Of a stretch of 64,000 bases of DNA, positions 1 to 11,349 are shown piece after piece (position 1 is the first letter of the stretch; every line of letters begins with the position of its first letter). The translations under genes were made by a program, and so were the position numbers. The DNA lies in contig CAXIPT010000007.1 in assembly GCA_964030475.1 (NCBI GenBank), positions 1,213,745 through 1,277,744 of the forward strand, read 5' to 3'. Source of the DNA: Tethya wilhelma. Lineage: Eukaryota; Porifera; Demospongiae; Tethyida; Tethyidae. The notes under the pieces were generated by a model that saw only the letters and a program-made list of their open reading frames with translations, was not told the origin of the DNA and did not search any database.

Positions 1-593
1 TCTACCTCGTCCCTGGGAAGCTACCAGACAAGATCGAAGAGGAGCCCATTGAGTGCTCCAGATGGATCACCTTCTACTTTGACTTCCAAAAGTTCCTTCC
101 TGATGAACTTTATCATCGATTCATCTGTCTACTGCTAGCAGAGCTCCAACAAAACAAGTCCATAGACAGACCGTATCTCTCCAAGAAGATTTGCCAATTC
201 CGTAACATAGACAGTTGTCACTGGAGTGTAGAGTTTGAGAGAGAACAACATAGACTGAAGATTTTTGTTCTGTAAGTTTATATTTTCAGCTACAACTTAA
301 TAATTGATTATATCTCCTGCCGTTTCTTTAGCTCCAGCACCAATGACCCAAGAAAGCCCTCCCATCACATACACACCATCCATACTGAGTACCTCAGAAA
401 GATTTGCACCCTCAGCAACCTGGAAGGACTGAGATATGTTGGTGGCCCTCTACTGGCTCCCTGTGAGAAGTGTGGAGTGACAGGCATTGTGAGATATGTC
501 AACTACTTTGAAGGAGAGGACCAGCTATCTAAATCGGAGTGTCCCAATTGCCTGGAGAGCTATGATGTTAACAAACTGTTGATGGACAGCCAG
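1..593 (+). CDS. 3' part of a COR-domain (ROCO-type) protein, partial
   Basis: Two exons are clear: 1-271 and 332-593. The intron between them has a gtaagt donor and a tttctttag acceptor, and the phase is kept. The gene enters from outside the window. The first exon reads YLVPGKLPDKIE, then an aromatic stretch and FLPDELYHRFICLLLAELQ. This matches the C-terminal half of COR domains, where an FLP..L(F/Y)HR(L/F) helix is typical of ROCO proteins such as MFHAS1 and LRRK. The second exon has two Cys-x2-Cys pairs (CEKC and CPNC) about 30 residues apart, possibly a small zinc-binding element. A third exon probably starts at 795 (ttcatcag acceptor) and ends near 841 before gtatatg, but its phase is not certain. 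The Roc GTPase and any LRRs would lie to the left. COR assignment is by motif only; another leucine-rich ROCO/NLR-type protein is possible. Confidence 0.55.
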
Positions 594-794
594 GTAAATA
601 ATACACACATGTGCAATTATAGTATTATTTTGCCACGTTTTTAATTTATATAGGGTAAACTGCAAACTACAATCAGTCAAGGTTTGTGTTTGGTTCAGTT
701 TGGCCAATTATGTTTGAGACGTGTATACTGTTGTGTTTCTTTTGAGACTCTTGTGGTATATTCATTACATGTGTTTGTCTTTCTATTTCATCAG

Positions 795-842
795 CTTCTA
801 AAGTCAAGTCACAATCACCAGTCACTGCTCTACAAGATGAGG
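795..842 (+). CDS. Possible additional exon of the COR-domain gene
   Basis: A short stretch between a ttcatcag acceptor and a gtatatg donor. One frame gives a polar linker (SKVKSQSPVTALQDEE), which looks natural as coding sequence. The frame that follows directly from the preceding exon reads LLKSSHNHQSLLYKM instead. The correct phase cannot be settled here, so the gene's true end is unknown. Confidence 0.3.
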
Positions 843-1004
843 AGGTATATGCATGTATGCACATGTCTGTTTTGCGGTGGCCCGGTAGTGTCAAATTTTA
901 AAATCGATTTTGTGATTGAACCGAAGTTGCACGCCAATTCAATTCGTTTAATTAGATATTCGGTTATTTAGATCAGCTATATACGGTAGTCCGTTTTCTA
1001 AGCG

Positions 1005-1575
1005 AACGATCTGTTTGCTGACCGTCCAAGGCCTCGTTTTACAAGAAAACAAGCTGTTCTCTGAGAGAAAAACTCTGACTGCATGCTGAGCAACCGTACG
1101 CTATGAAAATGAGCCTGTTCGCTGACAGGACACGGTGTTTGCTCACAGAACAACTCTGACCGGATACTGATCGACCCGTTTGCTATGAAGACGAGACTGT
1201 TTGCTAACAGAACACACTGTTTGCTCACAGAACAACTCTGTCCGGATACTGATTGACCCGTTTGCTGTGAGGACAGGTTGTTTGCTAACAGAACACACTG
1301 TAATTGCTCACAGAACAACTCTGGCTGGATGCTAGCTGATTGACCAGTTTGCTATGAATACAAACAGGGCTGTTTGCTAACTGAACACGCTGTTTGCTCA
1401 AAGAACAACCATGTGACTGGAATCCATTTGGTATAAAGACGAGCTAGATTGAATGCTTACAGAATACACTGTTAAGAACTCTGACTGGATGCTAATTGAC
1501 CCATGATTATATTAGTAATAATAATATAACACCTATGAAGATGAGACCATTTGCTGACAGAACACACTCAGAGCA
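1005..1575. repeat. Degenerate tandem repeat, unit about 80-90 bp
   Basis: Units start near 1138, 1219, 1301 and 1391. Each contains tttgctcacagaacaactct, then a ggatactgat-gacccgtttgct block, then tttgctaacagaacacactg. Flanking copies back to about 1005 and forward to about 1570 are more decayed. The open frame on the minus strand across it (998-1318) is a product of the repeat and has no recognisable protein similarity. Confidence 0.8.
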
Positions 1576-1916
1576 TGCTGCCAGTTTGGCTTATGGTGCC
1601 TAATTAACTCTTACTACATAATGATTGACTCACTGCACTTATACAGAACATTTCTGATCGATATCGGATATGTACACAAGTCTATTCAATAGCAGCATGC
1701 AGAGCTAGTAACTAAAAAAAATGTGAAAAGTTTTTGAATCATTAGGATGTCAACATAATTATATAAGAGTCAAACAATGAGGAAACATTGACAGATCTTT
1801 ATAAGAGGTTAGCTTTGAATTTTGTGAATGCAGGTGTCATTAATGAATCAGTAAGGTGTCATTATTTTTTGCTTGACTATAATTATAAATATTATTCCAA
1901 CAAGAGGTGCAAGTTA
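1576..1916. other. AT-rich spacer, nothing recognised
   Basis: About 340 bp of AT-rich sequence with scattered homopolymers. I see no coding signal, RNA gene or clear repeat here. Confidence 0.5.
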
Positions 1917-1990
1917 GGCCTTGGCAAATTGTTCCCAGAATAATTTGAGAATAATAGGTACACATTGATTATATGAGAATAATAGGCTGT
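1917..1990. repeat. Dispersed-repeat end abutting the assembly gap
   Basis: The stretch from aggccttggcaaat through ttcccagaataatttgagaataataggtacacattga to the n is nearly the reverse complement of 61740-61830. It is therefore one end of an interspersed repeat copy. It ends exactly at the ambiguous base at 1991, and on the other side the sequence becomes PARP coding sequence. Confidence 0.75.
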
Positions 1991-1991
1991 N

Positions 1992-4900
1992 ATCCTGTCT
2001 TGGTTTCTAGGTAGTGATAGCGATCACTATAGCTGGCATTGACGGCAAAGTACACCCCCGTACCCCAGAGGCAATCTTCTCGACTGAGACGAAAGTCGAA
2101 TCCCCGATCGGACCGTGCCACGTCCAGCGGGTCCTTCTGCCTCGTCCCGTGAAACAAGTACCACTCATTGACGACATTGTCGTTGTTTCCCTTCATCTGT
2201 CTCATCTCCAGATGGTAGCGGTCCCACTGGTACGTGTGGTGTATTTGCTGCAGAGATTGAATGCTCACGTCGGGCATCGTCTGTTGCATCATCCCTAGGA
2301 CCATGTCCCAGTCGGTGCTGTGTGGGGGGACATTCTCTGTAGCAAAGTCTGCACTTGTTTGCTTGGGAGGAGGTGTAGATACTTTTATGCCTTGAGGATG
2401 AAACTGAGTGACTGCTAAGAATTTCAGGACCATGAAACAACGTGATATCAAATCGTCATGGATGGCAGTCACATATGACGAACTTCCATGTACTTGGATG
2501 TGCACTGGACCATTCTCACTTTGCCTTGAAGAGGTGAACCTGACACAGTATTGTCGTGCTGCATTCGTAACATAAGTGAGTGCAGTTTCACAGTGGTCTT
2601 TGCTGAACATCTGAAGTAATTGCTTGTCTTCTACAGTATCTGCAACCACCTGTAGTATCTGTTCTAACTCTATCTTTGCATTGCTGACATTTTCTGGCAA
2701 CCCTTTGATTCTCAGAGTGATGGTATGTTCAGGTAGGGTGTCTATTTCGGGCAAGGGATATCGTCGCAGGTAATACCTTTCCCCAGTGAGTAGATTAATT
2801 TCACTCATTGATTTCGGATCAAAGTCGAACACTACATCACTTCCTTCGATTTGTGTGTGATACCCACCATAGCGATACATGTGTTCTATGGTGCTTGAAT
2901 CACTGGGCTCATAAGGAACAAATTCAGCATGAAGTGGGTCAGTGGAGTAGGACCACGAGGAAGGCTGTGGTTTCTTATCCAGCTGTTGTCTTATGGTGTA
3001 ACCATGATCACTCACACTGGTCAAAATGTTGTTTTTGAAGTCTGCCACATACTGCTTTCCAAGATGTGTGTATTTTGTCTTGTCCAATTTCTGATTGAAG
3101 CAGCAGTCATTGAGATGTTGAATTATCTCCTGGGGTAATTTCACAACCCCCCCTCTATCATGCACCCACCATTCATAGTGTTTGACTGTTGAAACAGGAG
3201 CACTTAAAGATCTGTACTCTTTCAGTTCACTTACACGTATGCATTTTGTGTGATGAGTATTGTCCCATTGTCGTGAAAGATCATCAAAACTCTCCCCTTT
3301 TTGATCTTTAGAACATTGTACAAGTTCAATCTTGACAAGATAATGATCCTCCATATCGTCCAAAATCTTGATTGCCTCAGGATCAATGAGCAATGGGAAA
3401 TACATAGGATGCACTTGAAGCAACTGGTCCGTCAATTCTTTTGCAATTCTGTTCACCACTCGTTTTATTTCGACAGTAGCATTCATGCCATTATTCCCAG
3501 TGCCTGAGATATACAACTCTGTGTAGTCGTCACTGATGTCTAGTGATGAATACCTCATATCTGTAATATCTAGGATCTGTTGACTGTACACTGGATGCTG
3601 GCAACAAATTCTTCCACACAATTCGCTTGGAAGTTTAATTGTTGACGTTTCAACTTTGCTGTAATCCTACATGTAGTATAGTATTACACAAATACAGCTA
3701 GAGAGGAGCTACTGAATAGAGCATTTTCATGTGATGTCAGTAAAGTACAGATAAATATGTAAATTAGCAAATGAATATGTAAAATTAGCACTCGTGATGA
3801 TCTAGCACACAAGATGTACATGGGAGAATTCTGTTCTGTTACTTGACAATAACAATGCTCAATGGTTGGTTTATATGCACTGGCTTACAAGGCAGTACTT
3901 TTAAAAAAAACATCTGAAATCGAACTATTATTGATGCAGGACATAAAAAAAATCCAGACTTGAAAACTTTCCTGGCCCATACAATAGGTACTTTATCAAT
4001 CCACAAAGGCAGTTGCTATGTGAACCACATCCCAAAAATTGGAAGGAAAAGAGAAAAAAAAAAGTCACAGACTTAAGCACACCAATATTTACCTGAGTAG
4101 GAAGGGGTTGTTGTTGGTAGTGAGAATATGACAGCTGGGAATGATTCTGTGGCTGGTATGAGTTGTAGTCTTGTAGGGATTGTACAGGCCACTGTGTGTT
4201 TTGTGGCTGTCTTTGTGTATCCCATACAGGGTGCTGTTGTGAGCTTAGTGAGCCTGTTGAGAGCTGCTGGGAACCTCTCTGTGAGGCAGGCTGCTGCTGT
4301 TTAGAGTACCCACCATTATTCGGCAGTGGTGGCAGTGGAGGGGGTACTGGAGGTGGCTGTGCATGTAGTGACACTGAGGATGGGGGTGAGGGACCTTGGA
4401 TCCCAGCTGTTTGTGAGGCTGGCTGTTTTGAGCCTCCTTGTGAAGCAAGCTGCTGTGACTGTGAGTACCCTCGTGAGGCAGGCTGCTGAGAATGCCCTTG
4501 TGAAGCAGGCTGTAGATGTTTAGAGTGCCCTTGTGAGGGAGGCTGCTGTGAGTGCCTTTGTGAGGAGGGAGGCTGTGAATGTCCCAGTGAGGCAGGCTGC
4601 TGAGAGTTTCTCGTTCTAGAGACTGGCTGCAGAGATTGTGTGGAGTATTGTTGGTGGTACTGGAGGGATGAGGATTTAGATTGTGGCTGTACAACAGGTT
4701 GTTGTCTTTGAAGGGATTGTTTTGGAGTAGGTATTGGTTGCCGTTTTGACCTGAATAATGTATTTTAGTTACCATCATAATTTCAGCTTACAGTCATATG
4801 ATATATCTGACTTACTGTCTAGACTGCAAATTGTCACAGTACTTTTTTGATGCCTCTAGACCCCTTGAAATCCATTTTCTAAATTTTAGAAGGGGCTCCA

Positions 4901-5078
4901 CCACTAGGTCTACACCAGAATCAGCCATGGATTGTAGCCGAGATTTACTGGTTGAATCCGTCCACTGAGATGCACCCACCGAGCCACCACCACTAGCCTG
5001 GATAGGACTCACATACTCAGCTTCTGAGCCGTTTTCTTCCAGCACAACCCAAGAATCAGATCCAGAGGCTGTGGACAT
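1992..5078 (-). CDS. WWE-WWE-PARP (mono-ADP-ribosyltransferase-like), truncated at n
   Basis: Minus-strand gene with exons 5078-4816, 4750-4093 and 3666-1992; all junctions keep phase. Start chosen at MSTASGSDSW, the first Met in the exon that leads cleanly into the splice. Exon 2 is almost entirely Ser/Gln/Pro, with about ten SQ(G)-x-SQQPA type repeats, then a poly-Pro stretch. Exon 3 encodes two WWE domains (around EWWVHDRGGVVKLP and WSYSTDPLHAEFVP), a ~100-residue conserved module (GLPENVSNAK...ARQYCVRF) and the first half of a PARP catalytic domain. The catalytic part has the NAD-binding H-G of YLFHGTRQKD and the tyrosine of GVYFAVNASYS. The sequence breaks at the n at 1991, so the last catalytic strands and third triad residue are missing. 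This looks like an assembly break, not a biological truncation. Predicted role: ADP-ribosylation of proteins after WWE recognition of poly(ADP-ribose)-type ligands. Confidence 0.8.
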
Positions 5079-5694
5079 GGTGCATCTATGAGACCTTTTC
5101 CACGCGCGGGAACAGTAGCGATTTGAGATGCCTGACGTGTTATGACGAATTGTGACGGTGGACACGCCCCTTGGTACATGGTACCATGGTACATGCATGG
5201 TGGGCAAATTTGTACAGTAGTGATACTGCCCAAACTTGAAAAGAGCACTTCAGTGAGGAAGGATGCTTCAGCCAACTTCTCAGGTAATTGTAGACTAACT
5301 CACACTTCACTAGAACTCTCGTTAGCTCACTCAAAATGTTTGTATAGATGTGAAACACCAGTATGTAATGTGGTGCTATTTTCTCTTGAGCTTGCACTAA
5401 ACTTAGCCTCCAGTCAGTGTCAGCCAGTACAAAATTCCATTCGCTTGCCCACCAATGGGCGTGGCCTGTGTCATAGTCATGATAGTGTCATAAAGTGTCA
5501 CTTCCACTTGTTTCGCGGGGAATTCGCGCTACTTTCCCGTGCGCGTGGAATACTGACACTCTGACCTTTCGTGGGAAATTGTGGGAAACGCGCGTAATTT
5601 AATAATACAGCAACAAAAAATTTTTTCCCAGCATAATATACAAAAATTAACCTTTAATCCAGCAGTTTAATACAAAGATCATCAAATATTCCAG
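5079..5694. other. Intergenic spacer upstream of the truncated PARP gene
   Basis: About 600 bp between two tandem minus-strand genes. It contains GC-rich patches with cgcg clusters (about 5100, 5515-5600) and a palindromic stretch around ggtaccatggtac near 5180. It should hold the promoter of the WWE-PARP gene, but I cannot identify specific elements. Confidence 0.4.
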
Positions 5695-8600
5695 TCACTT
5701 ATTTTTCTTTTTATATTGAACAGCAGACCCTATTGGCAAACCAACACGTCCAAGCCTTCGATTTTCAGCATTGTCAACATACACACGTCTGTCTCCAGGA
5801 TTTATAGTGTGAATGGGTTTTTGCTGAGGTATTAGGTTTGGGTTCCTAGTGATTGTACCATCTCTGTGCTGAACAGCGGCCCCTATTGGCAAACCAACAC
5901 GACCAAGTCTTCGATTTAGATCATTATCAACATGCACACGTATGTTTCCAGGATTAGCATCACTGTGAATGGGTTTCTGCTGCTGCTGAGGTATAAAGTT
6001 TGGGTTCCTAGTGATTCTACCATCTTTATGCTGAACAGCGGCCCCTATTGGCAAACCAACACGACCAAGTCTTCGATTTAGGTCATTATCAACATGCACA
6101 CGTATGTTTCCAGGATTAGCATCACTGTGAATGGGTTTCTGCAGCTGCTGAGGTATTAGGTTTGGGTTCCTAGTGATTCTACCATCTTTATGCTGAACAG
6201 CGGCCCCTATTGGCAAACCAACACGACCAAGTCTTCGATTTAGATCATTATCAACATGCACACGCCTATTTCCAGGATCATCAGGGTGAGTGATAAGTTC
6301 TGCCTGTTGAGGTCTTTGGTTTTGATCTCTTCTGTTAGCTAGTTCCCACTGAGAAAATGTTCGATTCCCTTCAAGACTAAGATTTTGCTGGAAACTATTT
6401 GGAGGATTCCTTGTGACTCTATCATCTTTATCACGATGAACACGTCTGTTTCCAAGATTAGGCTGAATGCACGGTACCTGCCAGTGAGGTTGAACAGGTT
6501 CTTGCTGAGGTATGTGATTTTGAGCTCTTCTGTTAGCTGCAGCTCCAGCCGGTTGATTCTGTGTTTGATTAGGATTTCGCTGGACCTGAGACTGTCGAAA
6601 TTCAGGCTGTGGATTTGGGACAATTTGTGGGTACCGGTGTTGTTCAGAAAATTTTCTGGACAGAATATCTTGAACATTTTTCACATAGCTTTGATCTCCT
6701 TCCAAGCTCATGCACATGCTGCCGTTACTCTCAATCATTCGTGGTGAAACACGGATACAGTATTGTCGAGCAATATGCAGGATATACTGCTGAATGCATT
6801 CTTGTTGTGGTATGACAGTCACTTCTTCTGAGCAGGTTGCAGACTGTAGTATACCCTCAAGCTGGCTTTGTGCTTTACTGACATTTCCAGGCAGTCCACT
6901 GATTGCCAGTACAACGTTGTGCTGAGGCAGTTTGCCAGCTTTACCATCAGGAAGAGCTGGCTCTCGTTGTAAGCTAACTCTATCACCATTACTCAAATCG
7001 ATCTGACACACTGACTTTGGATTAAAGTTAAACGTATGCCGACATCCAGCAAGTGACACGAACTCACCACCATATTGGTACATCGTTTCAATAGCTTCTG
7101 AATCAGCAGCTGCGTGTGGTTGAGACACGAGTGTACCATCGGGGCTATCGTAACAGTAAGACCACACAATTGGCTGTGACTGTCGATACAACTGTTCAGT
7201 GATTCCACTACTCACTTCTGTGACAGTGTTGGCTTGAAAATCCATCTCATATTGTACCCCATTGAAGGTAAACGGAGCTCTCTCAAAACCTTGGTCATAC
7301 CAGTCATTGAGGCACCGATTTAATTCTTGTTCAACAGGAACATTTTCTCCCTTTGCACTCCGTGCCACCCATACAGTCCTATTGGGAGTTGGCGTGGAGG
7401 GAAGAGTAAAGTTACCCAGCTCAGTAATCTTCAGGGGTGACATTGTAGAAGATGAATGTGGAACAATCGATGGTAGTTTGCCAATAGGTATTGGTTTCCC
7501 TTGTCTTTGCAAAATGCTTATGGTCACACGGTGTGTTTTTTGGATAACTTCTGCTTTGTCAACTACAGCTGGAGTACATAACATTGGAAGATTCATGCAG
7601 TGTATAGGTAGGAGCTCAGATATGAGATTTTCTTCAGCGGCCCATGGGGGTGGTTGAGTCTGTGCTACTGTCTGCTTTGGTGTATTTGTGTTATTTTGGG
7701 CCTCGGCACGATTCGACTGATTGTGTGATGCTTCAGCTTGACCAGCACCCTGAAACACAGCCATCAAAGTATTGATCAGATGATTATTGAGTCATCTACA
7801 ATTATTATTATAGTCAAAACTATGATTACTTGCCTGGTGATCATGACTAGAGTCAACTGTTGGCTTTTTGTTTCTACTAGCTCCTTTATTTGTAGTTTGC
7901 TGGCTTGAACTGCAATCGCGCTTAGTATCCACATCAGTTTTGTGGGTGCTGGCAACTGATCCAGTGCTACGTGTCTTAGTAGTATTAGTGCTACATGTCT
8001 TAGTAGCAGCAGTGCTACATGTCTTAGCAGCTGACTGATTTGTTGTACTTTCAGTATTAGCAATAGCACCTGAACCAGGCACCACAGTGGCAGTTGTAAC
8101 AGGACAACAGTTCTATCATTAATTTTATTAAAAGAATGTTAGTAGCAATATTAGTACATGAATTATTATTGTTGAATTAATATTTTACAGCAGGTATTTG
8201 AAGAGTGTCCCTCAGGACTACTGGAGTGTAGACTTGAGAAACTGTATTGTTAAAAATATTCATGCATTCCACAAAATAATAATATGCAACTAGTCGTATC
8301 ATGGCCAGTGCTGTATATTAGAACATTCACCACACTAGACTTACCATGCAAATTAGGTTGAGGGGTAATTACAATGATAGGAGGTGTCTCAGTACTGTAG
8401 CAAAAGTTAATATACAATATTCATGAATCACCAATGCCGCCACTGCACTCTTTTTAATATTTATCATGTCACGTGACCATCTCAATAATCGTACTAAGTC
8501 TTATATATAGCTTAGCTAGTTCATGGATAAAATATAGGTAGATCTGGACAGGTACCTTTCAAACAGTGAAGATAATCTCATTCTAATCTTTGAAACGACC

Positions 8601-8773
8601 GATCCAATGACATCTGTGATGCGCGCAAACAATGATCGAGGGGTAGATGACCGCTCATGGTAGTCTGCAGTAACTTCACTTTTATCTACCACGTCCCAGA
8701 CTTCTTCAGTAGTAGATTTTTTACCCGCTTCATTGTTGGAGAAACCTTTTAAAGATAACTTCTTTGAAGACAT
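5695..8773 (-). CDS. WWE-domain protein with C-terminal 54-residue repeats, no PARP domain
   Basis: Four exons: 8773-8556, 8394-8345, 8069-7834 and 7749-5695. Phases agree at every junction and predict about 852 residues. The last intron uses a GC donor (gcaagt). The N-terminal exon is charged (MSSKKLSLKGFSNNEAGKK), followed by a Ser/Thr linker. The large last exon encodes two WWE-like units (around TVWVARSAKGENVP and VWSYCYDSPDGTLV) and the same conserved module (GLPGNVSKAQ...ARQYCIRVSP) seen in the two neighbouring PARPs. A catalytic domain does not follow. Instead there are Asn/Gln/Arg-rich repeats: three full 51-54 residue units plus a partial one, each with LNRRLGRVGLPIGAAVQ. The stop codon follows the last partial repeat, after a KKKNK tail. 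It is probably a binding or adaptor paralogue of the flanking PARPs that lost the catalytic domain. Confidence 0.82.
5715..6275 (-). repeat. Coding tandem repeat, ~162 bp unit
   Basis: Three full and one partial in-frame units at the 3' end of the WWE gene. Units are almost identical at DNA level, especially around cggcccctattggcaaacca. This indicates recent unit duplication or homogenisation. A more decayed half-unit (NRRVHRDKDDRVTRNPP) lies just upstream in the protein. Confidence 0.85.
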
Positions 8774-8937
8774 TTTAACGAAGTTCTAGTACATGTACGT
8801 ATATGGTAATCGCCCACGCAGCTCAGAAGTAAACATGCGCATGCGCATGCGCAAATCAAGTAAATTCACGATCACATTGAATCGGAATGGATTTATGATT
8901 CAACAACATAGGAACTAAAAAGTGTCGGAGAATAGAA

Positions 8938-10605
8938 CTATGCTGTGTATGTAATAAGATAAGCAGGGTAAGCTCTATCATGGTCATACACAACATACAC
9001 CAATGAGTCACCAGACATTCCATTCACAGTATCATACAGTTCATTGCCGTGTCGTGACAAAGCAGGAGGTCTTCTCAAACTGGGGTCTCTCCTGCTACCA
9101 TATGCAAAACTCTTTCCAGTCAAGACTTTCACCAGTAGCATCTGTCTGTGACCAACAAAGTAAAAGCTATAGTTGTGACTGTAACTGGCATTGACGGCAA
9201 AGTAAGCACCAGTACCCCACAAGAGTTGCTTCTCTTGAGCACTGTAGCGAAAATCTATCCCCCGAATCGATCGAATCACCATTTTTGGGTCAGTATGACG
9301 AGTTCCGTGAAATAATTGAAGTTCGTTCACTAAGCCACCGTTTCTGTCTGACATTTGTCGCCTCTCAAGATCATACTTGTCCCAGAGCTGGCGATTTTGA
9401 ATCCGTTCTAACTGAACAATTTTGACACTTGGCATCGTCTTCTGCATAAGTTGCAACACTTCCACCCACTCTTGGCTACCTTTTCTTACTGACGGTAGAT
9501 GGAAGTTTTCTGTCTGTGGTTCCCATGATTTTGGTGGCAAAGAAGAGCCAACATACTGGTTTATCGATAACATGTTCTGTTGAAAATCGAGCGATTCTTT
9601 CTTAAGCAGCAACTCTACTCTTTCCAAGCAGTCTTGCACACCTCTGAGCTCAAGACAGACCCTGTGGTCTTGTACAGGTTGAGGTGAAACTTGAACACAA
9701 TACTGTCTGGCTATGTTCACCATGTACGCTAGTAGATCTTCTTGTTGTGCTTGAGATAGACTCTCGGGAAGCCGACATGAAACTTGGGTAGTATGCAAGA
9801 AAGATTCAGCTTTTTGAAGAAGAACTGTCTTGGCAGCTTCTGCCCTTGTACCGGTAATTTTCAAGGAGAATTCAAACTCAGGAAGCGACGGAGCAGAGCC
9901 GGCACTTGCAAGGGGAAATCGTTGCACAGGTACCCTCTCACCAGAGAGCAGATCAATTTGGTACATTTTTGAACTCATAAAGTTGATCGTGTGCTTTGTT
10001 CCTGCTAGAACAATACAATCTCCGCCGTATCGAAACATCCGTTCGATACTTTCGGAATCTTTCTTCGAATGTGGAACAAAGCCACCATTTTCAGGTAAGG
10101 AATATGACCAGTTTGGAGGATTAGGAGTCTTACTGAGATGATGTACTGCTTTAGTACCCACTACAGTAAGAGTCGGAGGAGATGGTCTAAAATCAATAAC
10201 ATAGTTTGTGCTATCATGGATGAAGGATTCCCTTCGCTCGGCACTCAAGTAATAAGCGTTGTTGAGATGCCAGTTCACGCGATCGTGGACGGGTCTAAAC
10301 TCACCACGGTCGTCAAGAGCCTTCCACTGATACTCAACAACAACAGGCCGGACTGAGTTTAAGTAATCTTTGACGGTTCGAATCTTCAATAAAGGATCAG
10401 CCACCTCACTGAAGGAGGCACGAAGCTCACTAATGTTCACCGAGCCAAAAGACCGCTTGTTGACCTCGATGTGTACACCGTGGGTTGATTGGACCTCGTC
10501 AATGATGCCAGGTACTAAGATGAGATGAAAACAACTGGAGTTGAGCCGTACGTCAAGGCAAGCCAAGACTGGCTGGTCTCGTGTGATGTAAGAAGTAGTA
10601 GCCAT
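8938..10605 (-). CDS. WWE-WWE-PARP protein, predicted mono-ADP-ribosyltransferase, intronless
   Basis: A single open frame of 555 residues. Two WWE domains lie at about residues 88-165 (VEYQWKALDDRGEFRPVHD) and 170-237 (NWSYSLPENGGFVPHSKK). The ARQYC module shared with its neighbours follows at about 245-345, and the PARP catalytic domain at about 375-555. The domain holds the donor-loop histidine in LFHGTRHTD, the triad tyrosine in GAYFAVNASYS and the C-terminal AYPAYLITY. The residue that aligns with the catalytic Glu of poly-PARPs, just before YVVYD, is Val. In PARP10/14-type enzymes this H-Y-hydrophobic triad goes with mono-ADP-ribosylation. The lack of introns contrasts with the two related genes upstream. 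Family members act in antiviral and stress signalling in vertebrates; here the role is unknown. Confidence 0.88.
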   Translation of the reverse strand: MATTSYITRDQPVLACLDVRLNSSCFHLILVPGIIDEVQSTHGVHIEVNKRSFGSVNISELRASFSEVADPLLKIRTVKDYLNSVRPVVVEYQWKALDDRGEFRPVHDRVNWHLNNAYYLSAERRESFIHDSTNYVIDFRPSPPTLTVVGTKAVHHLSKTPNPPNWSYSLPENGGFVPHSKKDSESIERMFRYGGDCIVLAGTKHTINFMSSKMYQIDLLSGERVPVQRFPLASAGSAPSLPEFEFSLKITGTRAEAAKTVLLQKAESFLHTTQVSCRLPESLSQAQQEDLLAYMVNIARQYCVQVSPQPVQDHRVCLELRGVQDCLERVELLLKKESLDFQQNMLSINQYVGSSLPPKSWEPQTENFHLPSVRKGSQEWVEVLQLMQKTMPSVKIVQLERIQNRQLWDKYDLERRQMSDRNGGLVNELQLFHGTRHTDPKMVIRSIRGIDFRYSAQEKQLLWGTGAYFAVNASYSHNYSFYFVGHRQMLLVKVLTGKSFAYGSRRDPSLRRPPALSRHGNELYDTVNGMSGDSLVYVVYDHDRAYPAYLITYTA

Positions 10606-11349
10606 CGGTGGTTCACCTTAGTCTTGGGGATCAAGATGATGCACAGAGACAGATGCGACTCTCCCTACACAAATTTATACTTTTATAAGCTCCTTGATAA
10701 AATAGAGGGTGGTAGAAAGAAAGAGACATAAAATAGAGGGCAGTAGAGAGAAAGAAACATAAAATAGAGGGAGAGAGAGAAAGAGAAATAACTGAAATAG
10801 AGGGAGAGAGAAAAAGAGAAATAAAACAGAGGGAGAGAGAGATTGAGAGAATGAGAAAGCTCAGTGTGCAGGTGTGGTCTTATTTGACCACACACCAGCA
10901 CCACCGGTTCCACATTGAGCTCTACACATGCTAAATATATTATACAAACAAACAATAACCTCGAGAAATACCTCAGACTGGACCACAATGGCTGTCAGAG
11001 CATCTATGGTTGGATTCTTGAGATCTGTTGGACATTGATGATGTCACAGTTTTCATTACTTGGCGCCTGGCCTAGCTTGGTCACACAGTTTTCATTACTT
11101 GGTCACGTGATGTACTACGAGGGAATTTCCCGAACCATTAATTGAAGATGTTCTGATGCATATTGTGATACTGGCTATACTGAATGTGTTTCTGGATATG
11201 GAATGATTATTTCATGAAAAACAGCAGCAATTTAAAAGTGAATCAGGTTGAGCTTTGGCAGCAACTAAAAGTTTGAAGACCAGCTGTAAGTGAAGTCAGA
11301 GTGAATTACTCAGTAACTAGGCATAGCCTGATAATAATAATTATTATTT
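10606..11349. other. Spacer with purine-rich low-complexity stretch
   Basis: 10690-10860 is an almost pure A/G strand made of repeated agagggagagagagaaagag-type units, apparently a degenerate tandem repeat. 11080-11120 contains two near copies of cacagttttcattacttgg. The interval lies between a minus-strand PARP and a plus-strand fusion gene, so it must contain both upstream regions. No specific promoter element was recognised. Confidence 0.6.

Noticed and set aside
998..1318. 106-residue open frame on the minus strand
   Set aside because: Arises from the tandem repeat; no start context, splice signals or known protein features.
4196..4489. Cysteine-rich open frame on the plus strand resembling a secreted Cys-rich peptide
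   Set aside because: It is exactly antisense to the Ser/Gln repeat exon of the WWE-PARP gene; the Cys pattern is the complement of repeated CAG/TCA codons.
10683..10988. Hydrophobic Leu/Phe/Ser-rich frame
   Set aside because: Product of the purine-rich low-complexity tract.
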